Part shown: one piece after another, positions 1-9,119 of the stretch | How the letters are laid out: every line of letters begins with the position of its first letter | How positions within the stretch are numbered: position 1 is the first letter of the stretch | From: Streptomyces flavofungini | GTDB lineage: Bacteria; Actinomycetota; Actinomycetes; Streptomycetales; Streptomycetaceae | Direction: 5' to 3' | NCBI RefSeq assembly: GCF_030388665.1 | Contig: NZ_CP128846.1 | Coordinates: 806,001 to 870,000, forward strand | DNA length: 64,000 bases | The notes under the pieces: generated by a model | Seen by the model: the letters and a program-made list of their open reading frames with translations, nothing else | Told to the model about the DNA's origin: nothing | Databases searched by the model: none | Program-made: the position numbers and the translations under genes

Positions 1-1564
1 CGACTCCACGCAGGCCTTCCGGGAGGCCGTCGCCGCCGCGAAGGGCGGCACGGTGTGGATCCCGCCGGGCGAGTTCAAACTCACCCAGCCCCTCAGCAAC
101 GTCGACGACGTGCGGCTCAGGGGCGCGGGCGCCTGGCACTCCGTCGTCCGCAGCTCCCGCTTCATCGACCAGTCGAGCGCGCCGACCGGCAAGGTCGGCC
201 TGCACGACTTCGCGGTGATCGGTGAGGTCACCGAGCGCGTCGACAGCGACCCGGACAACTTCGTGAACGGCTCGCTCGGCCCGGACTCGGCCGTGTCCGG
301 GATGTGGTTGCAGCATCTCAAGGTCGGCATGTGGCTGATGGGCAACAACGACAACCTGGTCGTCGAGAAGAACCGATTCCTCGACATGACGGCCGACGGC
401 CTCAACCTCAACGGCACCGCGCGCGGGGTGCGGGTGCGCGACAACTTCCTGCGCAACACCGGGGACGACGCGCTCGCCATGTGGTCGCTCAACACGACCA
501 ACAGCGACTCGGCGTTCATCGGCAACACCGTCTCGCAGCCCAACCTCGCCAACGGCATCGCGATCTACGGCGGCCGGAACATCACCGTCAAGGACAACCT
601 GGTCCTCGACACCAACGCCCTCGGCAGCGGCATCGCCCTCTCCAACCAGAAGTTCCTCGACCCGTTCTTCCCGCTGGCCGGGACCATCACGGTGTCCGGC
701 AACAGCCTGGTGCGCACCGGTGCGATGAACCCCAACTGGAACCATCCCATGGGCGCGCTGCGCGTCGACGCGTACGACAGCGCCATCGAGGCGACCGTCG
801 ACATCACCGATACGACGATCACCGACAGTCCGTGGAGCGCCTACGAGTTCGTCTCCGGCGGCGGCACCGGCAAGGCCGTGCGGAACGTGCGCGTCGACCG
901 GTCGACGGTGACCGGCGTCGGCACGGTCGTCGTGCAGGCGGAGACGCCGGGCGCGGTCCGGATGAGCAACGTGAAGGCCACGTCGGTGGGTGCCGCGGGC
1001 GTCTACAACTGCCCCTACCCGTCCGGCTCGGGCAGCTTCACGCTCACCGACGGCGGCGGCAACTCCGGCTGGGACAGCGTCTGGGACGACTGCTCGACCT
1101 GGCCGAAGCCCGGCGGCGGCAACCCCGACCCCGACCCGAAGCGCAACCTCGCCAAGTCCCGCCCGGCCACGGCGACCGGCTCCACCGACGTCCACACCCC
1201 CGGCAAGGCGGTCGACGGCGACGCGGCGACGTACTGGGAGTCCACGAACCACGCCTTCCCGCAGTCGCTCACGGTCGACCTCGGCACGGCGGAGCCGGTC
1301 CGCAGGCTCGTCCTGAAGCTGCCGCCGCCCGCGGCCTGGGAGGCCAGGACCCAGACCCTCTCCGTCCAGGGCAGCACCGACAGCTCCGGCTACCGCACCC
1401 TGGTCGCGTCGAAGGCGTACCGCTTCGACCCGGCGACCGGCAACACCGTCACGATCGACGTCCCGGCGTCCGCACCGAACGTCCGGCACCTGCGCCTGCA
1501 CGTCACCGCCAACACGGGGTGGCCCGCTGCGCAGTTCAGTGAGGTGGAGGCGTACCTGAGCTGA
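1..1564 (+). CDS. GH87-like alpha-1,3-glucanase (mycodextranase/mutanase type), 5' partial
   Basis: The frame is already open at base 2, so the gene starts upstream of the window and about 520 residues are visible. The first ~350 residues are a right-handed parallel beta-helix. The order VWIPPG, then RGAGAWHSVV, then TADGLN, then NTGDDALAMW matches GH87 alpha-1,3-glucanases; in that family the three catalytic aspartates are the D of the TADG motif and the DD of NTGDD, and all three are present. A Pro/Gly linker (GGGNPDPDP) leads to a C-terminal discoidin (F5/8 type C, CBM32-like) domain of ~130 residues, expected to bind carbohydrate. The protein is probably secreted, but the signal peptide lies outside the window. 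Fold assignment is confident; substrate is inferred from family resemblance. Confidence 0.75.
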   Translation, partial: DSTQAFREAVAAAKGGTVWIPPGEFKLTQPLSNVDDVRLRGAGAWHSVVRSSRFIDQSSAPTGKVGLHDFAVIGEVTERVDSDPDNFVNGSLGPDSAVSGMWLQHLKVGMWLMGNNDNLVVEKNRFLDMTADGLNLNGTARGVRVRDNFLRNTGDDALAMWSLNTTNSDSAFIGNTVSQPNLANGIAIYGGRNITVKDNLVLDTNALGSGIALSNQKFLDPFFPLAGTITVSGNSLVRTGAMNPNWNHPMGALRVDAYDSAIEATVDITDTTITDSPWSAYEFVSGGGTGKAVRNVRVDRSTVTGVGTVVVQAETPGAVRMSNVKATSVGAAGVYNCPYPSGSGSFTLTDGGGNSGWDSVWDDCSTWPKPGGGNPDPDPKRNLAKSRPATATGSTDVHTPGKAVDGDAATYWESTNHAFPQSLTVDLGTAEPVRRLVLKLPPPAAWEARTQTLSVQGSTDSSGYRTLVASKAYRFDPATGNTVTIDVPASAPNVRHLRLHVTANTGWPAAQFSEVEAYLS

Positions 1565-1576
1565 CCTTCGCCGAAC

Positions 1577-1607
1577 GCGGTCCCGCGGGGTACGCCCGCG
1601 GGACCGC
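1577..1607. terminator. Bidirectional terminator hairpin
   Basis: A perfect 13-bp inverted repeat (GCGGTCCCGCGGG, loop GTACG, then the complement) lies between the stop codons of two convergent genes. It has no T-tract, as is usual in Streptomyces. Confidence 0.7.
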
Positions 1608-2293
1608 TACAGGGTCCGCCGGGACACCAGCGCTTCGGCGATCCCGGTCCGGGTGCGCAGGGGGCCGACCACCACGTGGAAGGTGCGCTTGTCGCGTGCC
1701 CGCAGCACGGTGACCGCTCCCCTCGCCCCGGACGCCCGGCGGGGTTCCTTGGCGTCGTACTCGATGACCATGGCGCGCTTCCCGCACGACAACTGGAAAA
1801 AGGGGGCGCTGTGCTCGCCCTGCGAGACGGAGCCCAAGCCGTAGGGCCCGCCGGGAAGGTCCGGGCCGCCGTCGTTCCCGCCCTCGGCCTCATCGCCGTC
1901 CCCGGCCTCATGACCGTCCTCGTCCTTCGGCCATGCGGTCGTCAGGCCGGAGACACTCGCCTTCGCACCGATGACGAGGAGGCCGCAGGCCCCGGGTTCG
2001 ACATAGGCGACGATCTTCTCGCGCCCGACCCTGACCTCGGCGACGGGCCGCCTCGCCACCGCGCGCGTTCCGACTTCCAGCTCCTCGCCGACATCGCCGC
2101 TCACGGCAATCTCCGGGAGCTTCCGCAGCGGGGCGGGCTGCTCCCGGAGGGAGGACGGGCTTTCGCCGCCCTGCCCTTGCCACGTGCAGGCCACGGCCGT
2201 CAACGACACCGCGAGAACGACGGTCACAGCCGCCCGGAAAGATCGAATCACCGGCGCGACCCTACCCTGCCGGGCTGTGACCTGCGCATTCAC
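1607..2293 (-). CDS. Putative lipoprotein of unknown function
   Basis: A 228-residue protein with an N-terminal hydrophobic segment (AAVTVVLAVSLTAVAC) that reads as a signal peptide with a weak lipobox ending at a cysteine, so it is probably exported and lipid-anchored. The mature part has an acidic Gly/Glu/Asp-rich stretch in its middle and no domain I recognise. The GTG at 2293 overlaps the stop of the upstream XRE gene (stop at 2290-2292), suggesting translational coupling. A second GTG at 2251 has a better-placed purine-rich stretch (AGGGTAGGG) and may be the true start, which would shorten the protein by 14 residues without affecting the signal peptide. Confidence 0.6.
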   Translation of the reverse strand: MNAQVTARQGRVAPVIRSFRAAVTVVLAVSLTAVACTWQGQGGESPSSLREQPAPLRKLPEIAVSGDVGEELEVGTRAVARRPVAEVRVGREKIVAYVEPGACGLLVIGAKASVSGLTTAWPKDEDGHEAGDGDEAEGGNDGGPDLPGGPYGLGSVSQGEHSAPFFQLSCGKRAMVIEYDAKEPRRASGARGAVTVLRARDKRTFHVVVGPLRTRTGIAEALVSRRTL

Positions 2294-3237
2294 CTGCCCG
2301 GCTGCGCGTCACCCGCCGCCGCAGGCGACTGCCGTATGTCGCCGTCGCCCGCCACGTCCCTCGCTAGCCCGGCCAGCGCCTCCGCCTCCGCGCTGCCCTC
2401 GTCCGCGCTGAACACGTGCACCACGAGGCCCGTCTCGCCGGGCTCGTCCGGGACGTGCAGGGTCTCGAAGTCGAGGGTGAGAAGTCCGGTCCGCGGGTGG
2501 TGGAGCCGTTTGCGGCCCGCCGTGCACATCACGACCTCGCCGGTGCCCCAGATGCGGCGGAAGTCGGCGCTGCGGACGGACAGTTCGGAGATCAGAGCGG
2601 CGAGTTCACCGTCGTCGGGGTAGCGTCCTGCGGCGACGCGGAGCTGGCCCACGGCCTCGGCCGCGCGGTCCTCCCACTCGGGGTGCAGGCTCCGGGAGGC
2701 CGGGTCGAGGAAGAGGAAGCGGGCGTTGTTCGAGTCCCTGCGGTCCGGGTCGCCGAGGCCGCCGACGAGTTCGGCGCCGAGGGCGTTCCAGGCCACCACG
2801 TCCAGGCGGTGGTTCGTGGCGAACACCGGGAAGCGGGTGAGGGAGTCGAGGACGCGCTGGAGCAGCGGGCTGACCCTGGCCTTGGGCACGGGCCCGCGCC
2901 GGGCCCCGGCGAGGGTGTCGAGGTGGCTGCGCTCCGCCGTGTCCAGACCGAGCGCACCGGCGAGCGCGTCGAGGACCTCGGGCGAGGGCTGGGTGGCGCG
3001 GCCCTGTTCGAGGCGTACGTAGTAGTCGACGCTGATCCCGGCGAGCTGGGCCAACTCCTCGCGGCGCAGGCCGCGGACGCGTCGGCGGCGGCCTGCGGAG
3101 ATCCCGACGCGCTCGGGCGCGACCCGCCCCCGGCGGGCCCGCAGGAAGCCGCCGAGCGCCCGCCCGGCGTCGCCGACCCCGTCGACCCCGTCCAGACCGA
3201 CCCGTCCCTGCCCCTGCTCCACGGCGCCCCTGTTCAT
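2290..3237 (-). CDS. XRE-family regulator with MmyB-like ligand-binding domain
   Basis: A 315-residue transcription factor. An N-terminal helix-turn-helix (RRRRVRGLRREELAQLAGISVDYY with the EQGRATQPS turn) is followed by a MmyB-type sensor domain (VVAWNALGAELVGG, FLFLDP, RYPDD, and a C-terminal HHPRTGLLTLDFE stretch). I chose the ATG at 3237; the frame stays open upstream, but that part is low-complexity and overlaps the divergent promoter. The divergent neighbour at 3352 is a quinone reductase, the classic arrangement in which this regulator class controls an adjacent redox enzyme. The last bases overlap the start of the lipoprotein gene. Confidence 0.85.
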   Translation of the reverse strand: MNRGAVEQGQGRVGLDGVDGVGDAGRALGGFLRARRGRVAPERVGISAGRRRRVRGLRREELAQLAGISVDYYVRLEQGRATQPSPEVLDALAGALGLDTAERSHLDTLAGARRGPVPKARVSPLLQRVLDSLTRFPVFATNHRLDVVAWNALGAELVGGLGDPDRRDSNNARFLFLDPASRSLHPEWEDRAAEAVGQLRVAAGRYPDDGELAALISELSVRSADFRRIWGTGEVVMCTAGRKRLHHPRTGLLTLDFETLHVPDEPGETGLVVHVFSADEGSAEAEALAGLARDVAGDGDIRQSPAAAGDAQPGR

Positions 3238-3351
3238 GCGATCAAGTATGCGTGTCGCGCCCCCAAGGTGGTCCTGCCAGTACCAGGACAGCGAATCCGC
3301 TGGTTGAACAGGGTTCTGGCTGCCCCGCCGGGCCCGGGGCACCGTGGCCTC

Positions 3352-4179
3352 ATGAACGCAACCACGCCGTCCGCACCGCCCTCGCCGCCCGCACCGTCTT
3401 CACCGTCCTCGCCGCAGAAGATCCTCATCGTCAGCGCCCACCCGGAGAGCGACTCGCTCAACGCCTCCCTCACCGACTTCGCGGTCGGCCACCTCCGCGC
3501 GGCGGGACACGAGGTGCGCGTCTGCGACCTGTACGCGATGAAGTGGAAGGCGACCGTCGACGCCGACGACTTCCCGGACCTCGCCCCGGACGAGCGGCTG
3601 CACGTGATGGCGGCCTCCGAGGACGCCACACTCGCGGGACGGCTGTCGGCGGACGTCGCCGCCGAGCAGGAGAAGGTGCGCTGGGCGGACGCCGTCGTCT
3701 TCCAGTTCCCGATGTGGTGGTTCGGCCCCCCGGCCATCCTGAAGGGCTGGATCGACCGGGTGTTCACCGCCGGGTTCGGCTACGGCCCGAAGGTGCCACC
3801 GCCCTACAGCGAGGGCCCCCTGGCGGGACGGCGCGCCCTGGTGTCGGTGACGGCGGGTGCGCGCGGGACGGCGTTCTCCGACCGGGGCATCCACGGCCGC
3901 CTCGCGGACGTGCTCTATCCGGTGCAGCACGGTCTGTTCTGGTTCACCGGCATGGCGCCGCTGGAGCCGTTCGCGGTGTTCGAGGCCAACAACCTGCCCG
4001 CGGAGGAGTTCGAGACCGCGAAGCAGGAGTACGCGCGCCGCCTGAACGGCCTGTTCACGGACGAGCCGGTGCCGTTCCGCTCCCTGGTGGGCGGCGACTA
4101 CGACCACGACATGCGGCTGCTTCCGGGAGTGGAGGAGCCCGGGATCGCGGGCCTGGACCTGCATGTCCGGCCCGGCTGA
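3352..4179 (+). CDS. NAD(P)H:quinone oxidoreductase / flavodoxin-fold (MdaB/NQO1 family)
   Basis: A 275-residue cytoplasmic flavoprotein. After a ~20-residue Ser/Pro-rich leader comes the flavodoxin-like core: KILIVSAHPESDSLNASL (phosphate-binding loop), DLYAMKW, VVFQFPMWWFGPPAILKGWIDRVF, and SVTAGARG. These are signatures of the NQO1/YheR/MdaB group, which reduces quinones by two electrons with FAD or FMN. The ATG at 3352 is chosen because homology begins just after it. It faces the MmyB-type regulator across a 114-bp gap, so it is probably that regulator's target. Confidence 0.87.
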   Translation: MNATTPSAPPSPPAPSSPSSPQKILIVSAHPESDSLNASLTDFAVGHLRAAGHEVRVCDLYAMKWKATVDADDFPDLAPDERLHVMAASEDATLAGRLSADVAAEQEKVRWADAVVFQFPMWWFGPPAILKGWIDRVFTAGFGYGPKVPPPYSEGPLAGRRALVSVTAGARGTAFSDRGIHGRLADVLYPVQHGLFWFTGMAPLEPFAVFEANNLPAEEFETAKQEYARRLNGLFTDEPVPFRSLVGGDYDHDMRLLPGVEEPGIAGLDLHVRPG

Positions 4180-4182
4180 ACC

Positions 4183-4561
4183 GCCCGGCGAGCGGCGCGC
4201 CGCACCTCCGCTGCCCGTGGTGCCCGCGCCGTTCCGGCGGATCCCGTCCGTCTCGCGGTGACCGCCACCGCGGCGATCGTCGGCCTCGTGACCTCCCGGG
4301 ACGAACTCCGCGCCCGGCTGCGGCGGACCCTGCCGACCGGCGTCCCGGTCCTGACCCAGGCGACGACGGTCGCCCGCCTGCCTCGCCGCCGAGCGGCGCC
4401 TCGGCCGCGTCGCGGCGGACGCCGACATCGACGCGCTCGCCCCGACCCTGATCGGCGCGGCGCACCTGCTGTTCGCCGACCGCACGGGCACCCCGCCGGA
4501 GGCGGCGGCCGTCCACAGGGTCGTGGTGACGGTCATGGCCGGGGCCGTCGTGGGGCCGTGA
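4183..4561 (+). pseudogene. TetR-family regulator, C-terminal remnant (frameshifted)
   Basis: Two reading frames together spell the C-terminal ligand domain of a TetR regulator. Frame 1 gives TATAAIVGLVTSRDELRARL up to about 4376. Frame 2 then continues with AAERRLGRVAADADIDALAP and TLIGAAHLLFADRTGTPP and ends at the TGA at 4559-4561. The shift lies near 4376-4390. No helix-turn-helix or start codon precedes it: the frame-1 stop belongs to the quinone reductase. So this is the decayed back half of a regulator. A sequencing error at the shift would not restore the missing N-terminus. Confidence 0.6.
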
Positions 4562-4582
4562 GCGGGCGCGCCGCCACGGCGC

Positions 4583-5875
4583 TCACGCGGCGGCGTCGGC
4601 GACCAGCTTCTCGTAGCCGACGAGGCGTACGCAGACGGCGACCCCGCGGATGATCCGCTCGACCTCCTCCAGGTCCGGGTAGCTGGGGCTGACGCGGATG
4701 ACGCTGTCCTTCGGGTCCTGCCCGTACGGATGCGTGGCGCCCGCGGGTGTCAGGGCGATGCCCGCCTCCTCGGCGCGACGCACCACTGCGCGGGCGCAGC
4801 CCTCGGGGACGTTCAGGACGATGAAGTAGCCGCCCTTGGGCCTGGACCAGGTGGCGAGGCCGGTGCCGCCGAGCTCTTCGGCGAAGCCGCGCAGGACGGC
4901 GTCGAACTTCGGGCGCAGCAGCGCCTGGTGCGCACGCATGTGGGCGCGGACGCCGTCGGCGTCCCGCAGGAACAGCGCGTGGCGGAGCTGGTTGATCTTG
5001 TCGGGGCCGATGGAGCGCTTGGCGTTGCGGCCGCGCAGCCAGGCGACGTTGGCCGGGGACGAGCCGAAGAAGGCGACGCCCGCCCCGGCCAGGGTGATCT
5101 TCGAGGTGGAACCGAAGACGAACGCGCGGTCCGGGTGACCGGCCTCGGCGCAGGCGGCGAGGATGTCGGCGACCTCGGTCTCCTCGTCGGTGAGGTGGTG
5201 CACCGCGTAGGCGTTGTCCCAGAAGATCCGGAAGTCCGGTGCGGCGGTCGGCATCGAGGCGAGCCCGCGCACGACCTCGTCGCTGTAGCAGGTGCCGTCG
5301 GGGTTGCTGTACTTGGGCACGCACCAGATGCCCTTGATCGCGGGGTCGGCGGCCGCGAGGCGCTCCACCTCGGCGAGGTCGGGGCCCGCGGCGGTCATCG
5401 GGACGGGGATCATGTCGATGCCGTAGCGCTCGCACAGCGCGAAGTGCCGGTCGTAGCCGGGGACCGGGCACAGGAACGCGATCCGGTCCTCGTCGGCCCA
5501 GCGCCGCGGCGCGCCCGGCAGGGTGCCGAGGAGGGCGTGCACGATGCAGTCGTGCATCAGCTCCAGGCTGGAGTTGCCGACGGCGAGGAGCTGGTCGACC
5601 GGCGTCTGGAGGAAGCCGCTGAAGATCTCGCGCAGTTCGCGCAGTCCGTCCGGGCTGCCGTAGTTGCGGCAGTCGGTCCCGTCGGCGGCGGTGTACCGGC
5701 CGCCGGGCAGGCTCAGCAGGTCCGCGGCGAGGTCGAGCTGCCGGGGCGAGGGCTTGCCGCGCGTCAGGTCGAGGTCGAGGCCCAGGCCGAGCAGGTCCGC
5801 GTAGTCGCGCCGGGCCTCCTCCAGGCGTACGGCCGGGGGGACGGAGTCGTCGGGCACCTGCGCGGTCGTGGTCAT
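4583..5875 (-). CDS. PLP-dependent class I aminotransferase (aspartate aminotransferase Ic type)
   Basis: A 430-residue cytoplasmic enzyme of the fold-type I family, close to the PF12897 aspartate/alanine aminotransferases. Visible features are LTRGKPSPRQLDLA near the N-terminus, the NYGSPDGLRELREIF cofactor-side loop, GNSSLELMHD, the NPDGT motif with DNAYAVH (the aspartate that pairs with the pyridine nitrogen), and FGSTSKITLAGAGVAF with the Schiff-base lysine. C-terminal arginine-containing RVSPSYPDLEEVE fits carboxylate binding. It is complete, starts with ATG, and stands alone on its strand. Which amino acid it uses cannot be told from sequence alone. Confidence 0.88.
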   Translation of the reverse strand: MTTTAQVPDDSVPPAVRLEEARRDYADLLGLGLDLDLTRGKPSPRQLDLAADLLSLPGGRYTAADGTDCRNYGSPDGLRELREIFSGFLQTPVDQLLAVGNSSLELMHDCIVHALLGTLPGAPRRWADEDRIAFLCPVPGYDRHFALCERYGIDMIPVPMTAAGPDLAEVERLAAADPAIKGIWCVPKYSNPDGTCYSDEVVRGLASMPTAAPDFRIFWDNAYAVHHLTDEETEVADILAACAEAGHPDRAFVFGSTSKITLAGAGVAFFGSSPANVAWLRGRNAKRSIGPDKINQLRHALFLRDADGVRAHMRAHQALLRPKFDAVLRGFAEELGGTGLATWSRPKGGYFIVLNVPEGCARAVVRRAEEAGIALTPAGATHPYGQDPKDSVIRVSPSYPDLEEVERIIRGVAVCVRLVGYEKLVADAAA

Positions 5876-6190
5876 GCGGACTTCCTTCGGGACTGTCGTA
5901 CGGCGGCGGGAGCGTCAGGGGCCCGCGGGCCGCCGGGCTCACGGGCCGGTGCAGGAGGCTGGCCTCCACGGGCGGCGCCGGCGGGCGCCGCCCCCGGTCG
6001 GTCCCATGATGGCCCCTGCCCTACGGGGGCGAACTCCCGTTCCACAGACCGGACGGCCCGGACGCCTCCGGACCGGACAGCCCGCCCCCTCTGCGACGGA
6101 CAGCCCGCCCCTCCGGACCGGACCAGTCAGCCCCTTCCGGACCGGACCAGTCAGCCCCTTCCGGGCCATCCGGCGCCCCGGCCGCCGCCG
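5876..6190. other. Gene-free interval with a short tandem repeat
   Basis: No convincing gene is present in this 315-bp interval. It carries upstream sequence of the aminotransferase and, near its end, GGACCGGACAGCCCG-like degenerate repeats that culminate in two exact 24-bp copies. Confidence 0.6.
6113..6160. repeat. 24-bp tandem repeat, two exact copies
   Basis: Two identical adjacent 24-bp units (each beginning CCGGACCGGACC and ending CAGCCCCTT) at 6113-6136 and 6137-6160, just past the 3' end of the beta-lactamase-fold gene. Looser GGACCGGACAGCCC copies precede them from about 6080. Confidence 0.8.
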
Positions 6191-7468
6191 TCACCGCCGC
6201 AGCGCGCGGTCCACCAGGCGGAGCGCCGCTCGCGCCTGGGCGTCGCCTCGCTCGCCGGTCCGCAGGGTGAAGGCGGCGACGGTCGCGGCGCGGCTGCCGT
6301 CCGCGGTGACCCCGCTCTCGGAGACGATCCCGAGGTGGGTGCCGCCGTGGAACCAGACGCCCTGGTCCCCGCGCCTCGCGGCCCCGCCGCCACCGGGCTC
6401 ACCACTGCCGGGCTCACCGGCCCCGGCCCCACCGCCACGGGACGTGCCGCCTCCCGGCCGCCACGCGATCCCCATGCCGTAGCGCACGCCGTCTACCTGG
6501 ATCCAGTCCGGGGCCGCCACGGTCTGCTTCATCGCGGCCAGTTGGGGGCGGCGCAGCAGTCGGCCGCCGAGCAGCGCGCGCAGGAACACGGCGAGGTCGT
6601 GGGTGGTGCTGATGATGCCGCCGTCCGCTCCGCCGCCGGTGGCGAGCGAGGTGTCGGTCAGCCGGGCGCTGCCGGGGAACTGGGTGTAGGCGGTCGCGGT
6701 CGGCTGCGGTACGTACGCCGAGGTGCCGGGGACCAGGGTGTTCGCGAGGCCGAGCGGGGCGATGACGCGTTCGTGTATCTCCTGGGCCCAGGGGTGGCCC
6801 GTGGCCTTCTCGACGACGAGGCCGAGGAGGACGTAGTTGGTGTTCGAGTAGCCCCAACGCTGCTCGCGCGCCGGGTCGGCGGCGTCCGGCAGCCACAGCG
6901 GCGGGCGGCTCACGGCGGCCGCCACCTGCTCGCGGGCCGAGGTGACCCGGAAGCGTCCCTCGCGGTAGCCCTCGGGCGTGAAGTCGTCGGCGCCGCCCGC
7001 CACGGCGACGTAGTCGTTGAGGCCGCTGGTATGCCGGAGCAGGTTGGTGAGGGTGATCCTGCGCCCGTCGTTGCCGTGGCCGTCGACGAGGCCTGGCAGC
7101 CAGCGGTCGAGGGTGTCGTTCAGGCCGAGCCGTCCCTCACCGGCCAGTTGCAGGACGACGGTGGCGGTGAAGGGCTTGGTGTCGCTGCCGATGCGGTAGT
7201 ACGCGTCCCAGGGCACGGGCCGCTCCCCCGTCAGGTCCGCCGCGCCGGCCCGTGCGCGGAGACGGCCGTGCGCGCCCTGCACCTCGGCGAGCACCCCGGT
7301 GACCCCGGTCGCGCGGATCGCGTCGACGTCGGCCTGGAGGGCGTCGCGCCCCAGGGGCGGGGCGGGGCGCGCGGTGGCACGGCCGGTGCCCGCGATGACG
7401 GCCGTGGCGGCGGAGACGACGGCGACCATGCCGCCGCGCCTGCTGAGCACCGGCCCGCGGGCGCTCAT
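6191..7468 (-). CDS. Secreted serine hydrolase, beta-lactamase class C / D,D-carboxypeptidase fold
   Basis: A 425-residue enzyme with an N-terminal signal segment (GGMVAVVSAATAVIAGTG). The catalytic SxxK motif is S95-D-T-K98 in YRIGSDTKPF, the YxN motif is Y207-S-N209 in WGYSNTNY, and the third (HxG) motif is in WFHGGTHLG near the C-terminus. This is the set used by esterases, D,D-carboxypeptidases and class C beta-lactamases. The start ATG at 7468 overlaps the upstream hydrolase stop (ATGA), so the two are a translationally coupled pair. A Gly/Pro-rich insert near residue 370 is unusual. Whether it cleaves peptidoglycan stems or other esters is not decidable here. Confidence 0.85.
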   Translation of the reverse strand: MSARGPVLSRRGGMVAVVSAATAVIAGTGRATARPAPPLGRDALQADVDAIRATGVTGVLAEVQGAHGRLRARAGAADLTGERPVPWDAYYRIGSDTKPFTATVVLQLAGEGRLGLNDTLDRWLPGLVDGHGNDGRRITLTNLLRHTSGLNDYVAVAGGADDFTPEGYREGRFRVTSAREQVAAAVSRPPLWLPDAADPAREQRWGYSNTNYVLLGLVVEKATGHPWAQEIHERVIAPLGLANTLVPGTSAYVPQPTATAYTQFPGSARLTDTSLATGGGADGGIISTTHDLAVFLRALLGGRLLRRPQLAAMKQTVAAPDWIQVDGVRYGMGIAWRPGGGTSRGGGAGAGEPGSGEPGGGGAARRGDQGVWFHGGTHLGIVSESGVTADGSRAATVAAFTLRTGERGDAQARAALRLVDRALRR

Positions 7469-9024
7469 CGGGCCGACCCCTCGGGTGCGCAGGTGAGGTC
7501 GCGGGCAGGCAGGGTCCCGTCGCGGAGGTAGTCGTTGACGGCGTCGTCGGCGCACGGGACGGGCCGGTGGCCCTCGGTGCCGCGCCCGTACACGCCGTGC
7601 GCGCGGATGTCGGCCGTGACGAGGCGTGATCCGGTGAGCTTGCGGTGCAGGGCGAGCGCCCCGTCGTAGGGGACGTTGTTGTCGCGGCGGGCCTGGAGCA
7701 TCAGGACGGGCACGTTGTTGCGGATGGTCGTGCCCGGCTCGCGCGGCGGCGACTTCCAGAACGCGCAGGGCGCGATCATGCCGTTGACGACCGGGCCGAA
7801 CACGGGCTGCGTGGCACGGCTGCGGACGGTGTTGCGCCAGTACGTCCCGGGGTCCTTGGGCCAGCCTCCGGCGGGCCAGCCGCCGTCGCCGCACATGAAC
7901 AGGGCGCCGCCCACCATGCTGTCGCCGAGGTCCGGCGAGTTCAGGAGCGCGAGCAGGGCGGCGAGCTCGGGGCCGGGCTCGGTGAGCTCGCCCGCGGCGG
8001 CGTCGACGAGGTCGCGCACGACGGCGGCGAGGGCGGGATCGCTCTCCTGCTGCTGAACGAGCTGGCGCAGCAGCAGCCGCATGACGGGGGCGTTCATCCG
8101 CTGCCCCGCGACCTCGACGGGGCGGCGCTCGGCCCCGTCGAGCAGCTTCTGCACGGTCGCCCGCACCTGGGCGCCGGTCCTGCCGAGGCCGTACCGGTCG
8201 TGCTGCCGGGCGGCCCAGGCGGCCCACTCGTCGAGTCCGTCCTCCAGCGGGCGGCCCGCCCGCTGGAACAGCTCGTACTGGGTGGCCGCCGGGTCGGTGG
8301 AGGAGTCGATGATCACGCGGTCGGCGCGGCTGGGAAACAGCTGCGTGAACACGGCGCCGAGGTCCGCGCCGTAGGAGACGCCGTAGTACGAGAGCCGGGG
8401 TTCGCCGAGTGCGGCCCGGATCGCGTCCATGTCCCTGGCGACGTTCCGCGTCGAGGCGTGCGGCAGCAACGCGGCGTTGTCGCCGTGCTTCTGGCAGCGC
8501 TCGGCCGTGTCGCGCGCGGAGGCGACGGACGCGTCGAAGTCGGCGCGCGGCGTGGTGACGGGGCCCGGCGGACGCGGAGGCCCGGCGGGGGCGCAGCGCA
8601 CCGGGCTGCTCTCGCCGAGGAACCTCGGGTCGAAGCCGATGAGGTCGTACCTGTCGGCGACGTCCTTCAACGCCGGGCGGAGCGCGAGGGTGTTGGCGAG
8701 GCCGGTGCCGCCGGGACCGCCGGGGTTGGACAGCAGGATGCCGCGTCGCGCGTCCGGGGACTTGGCCTTGATCCGGGAGATCGCGAGCTGGATGGTCCGG
8801 CCGTGGGGGTCGGCGTAGTCCAGCGGCACCGTCACTTCGGCGCACTGTGCCCCGGCCTCGTTCAGCTCGGTCTGCGCGGCGGAACAGGGACCCCAGGCCA
8901 GGTGCTGGCGCGGTGGGGTGCTGTCGCGGCCCGTGGGCTGCTGCGGGGTGGCTGCGGCGGGCACGGCGGCCGTGAGCAATCCGGCCAGACCCAGGCCGAG
9001 GCCGACCGTGGACGGGACGCGCAT
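7465..9024 (-). CDS. Secreted alpha/beta hydrolase, TAP-like tripeptidyl aminopeptidase family
   Basis: A 519-residue exported enzyme of the Streptomyces tripeptidyl-aminopeptidase (SlpD/TAP) group. A signal peptide spans about residues 1-25. Then come WGPC, VPLDYADPHGRTIQLAI, the oxyanion region LLSNPGGPGGTG, GFDPRFLGESSPVRC, and the nucleophile elbow YYGVSYGADLG with Ser217. A C-terminal TAP-like domain carries the histidine region (HGVYGRGTEGHRPVPC) with paired cysteines. The gene precedes the beta-lactamase-fold hydrolase with a 4-bp overlap; both act outside the cell. Confidence 0.87.
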   Translation of the reverse strand: MRVPSTVGLGLGLAGLLTAAVPAAATPQQPTGRDSTPPRQHLAWGPCSAAQTELNEAGAQCAEVTVPLDYADPHGRTIQLAISRIKAKSPDARRGILLSNPGGPGGTGLANTLALRPALKDVADRYDLIGFDPRFLGESSPVRCAPAGPPRPPGPVTTPRADFDASVASARDTAERCQKHGDNAALLPHASTRNVARDMDAIRAALGEPRLSYYGVSYGADLGAVFTQLFPSRADRVIIDSSTDPAATQYELFQRAGRPLEDGLDEWAAWAARQHDRYGLGRTGAQVRATVQKLLDGAERRPVEVAGQRMNAPVMRLLLRQLVQQQESDPALAAVVRDLVDAAAGELTEPGPELAALLALLNSPDLGDSMVGGALFMCGDGGWPAGGWPKDPGTYWRNTVRSRATQPVFGPVVNGMIAPCAFWKSPPREPGTTIRNNVPVLMLQARRDNNVPYDGALALHRKLTGSRLVTADIRAHGVYGRGTEGHRPVPCADDAVNDYLRDGTLPARDLTCAPEGSAR

Positions 9025-9119
9025 GGTGCTCCTCGTGTCGAACGCGACTGTCGTCTGTCAGTCGTGACGCTACGAGCGCCGGTGCCGCGGAACCATGCGG
9101 CTGCCCGGCTTCCGGATCA

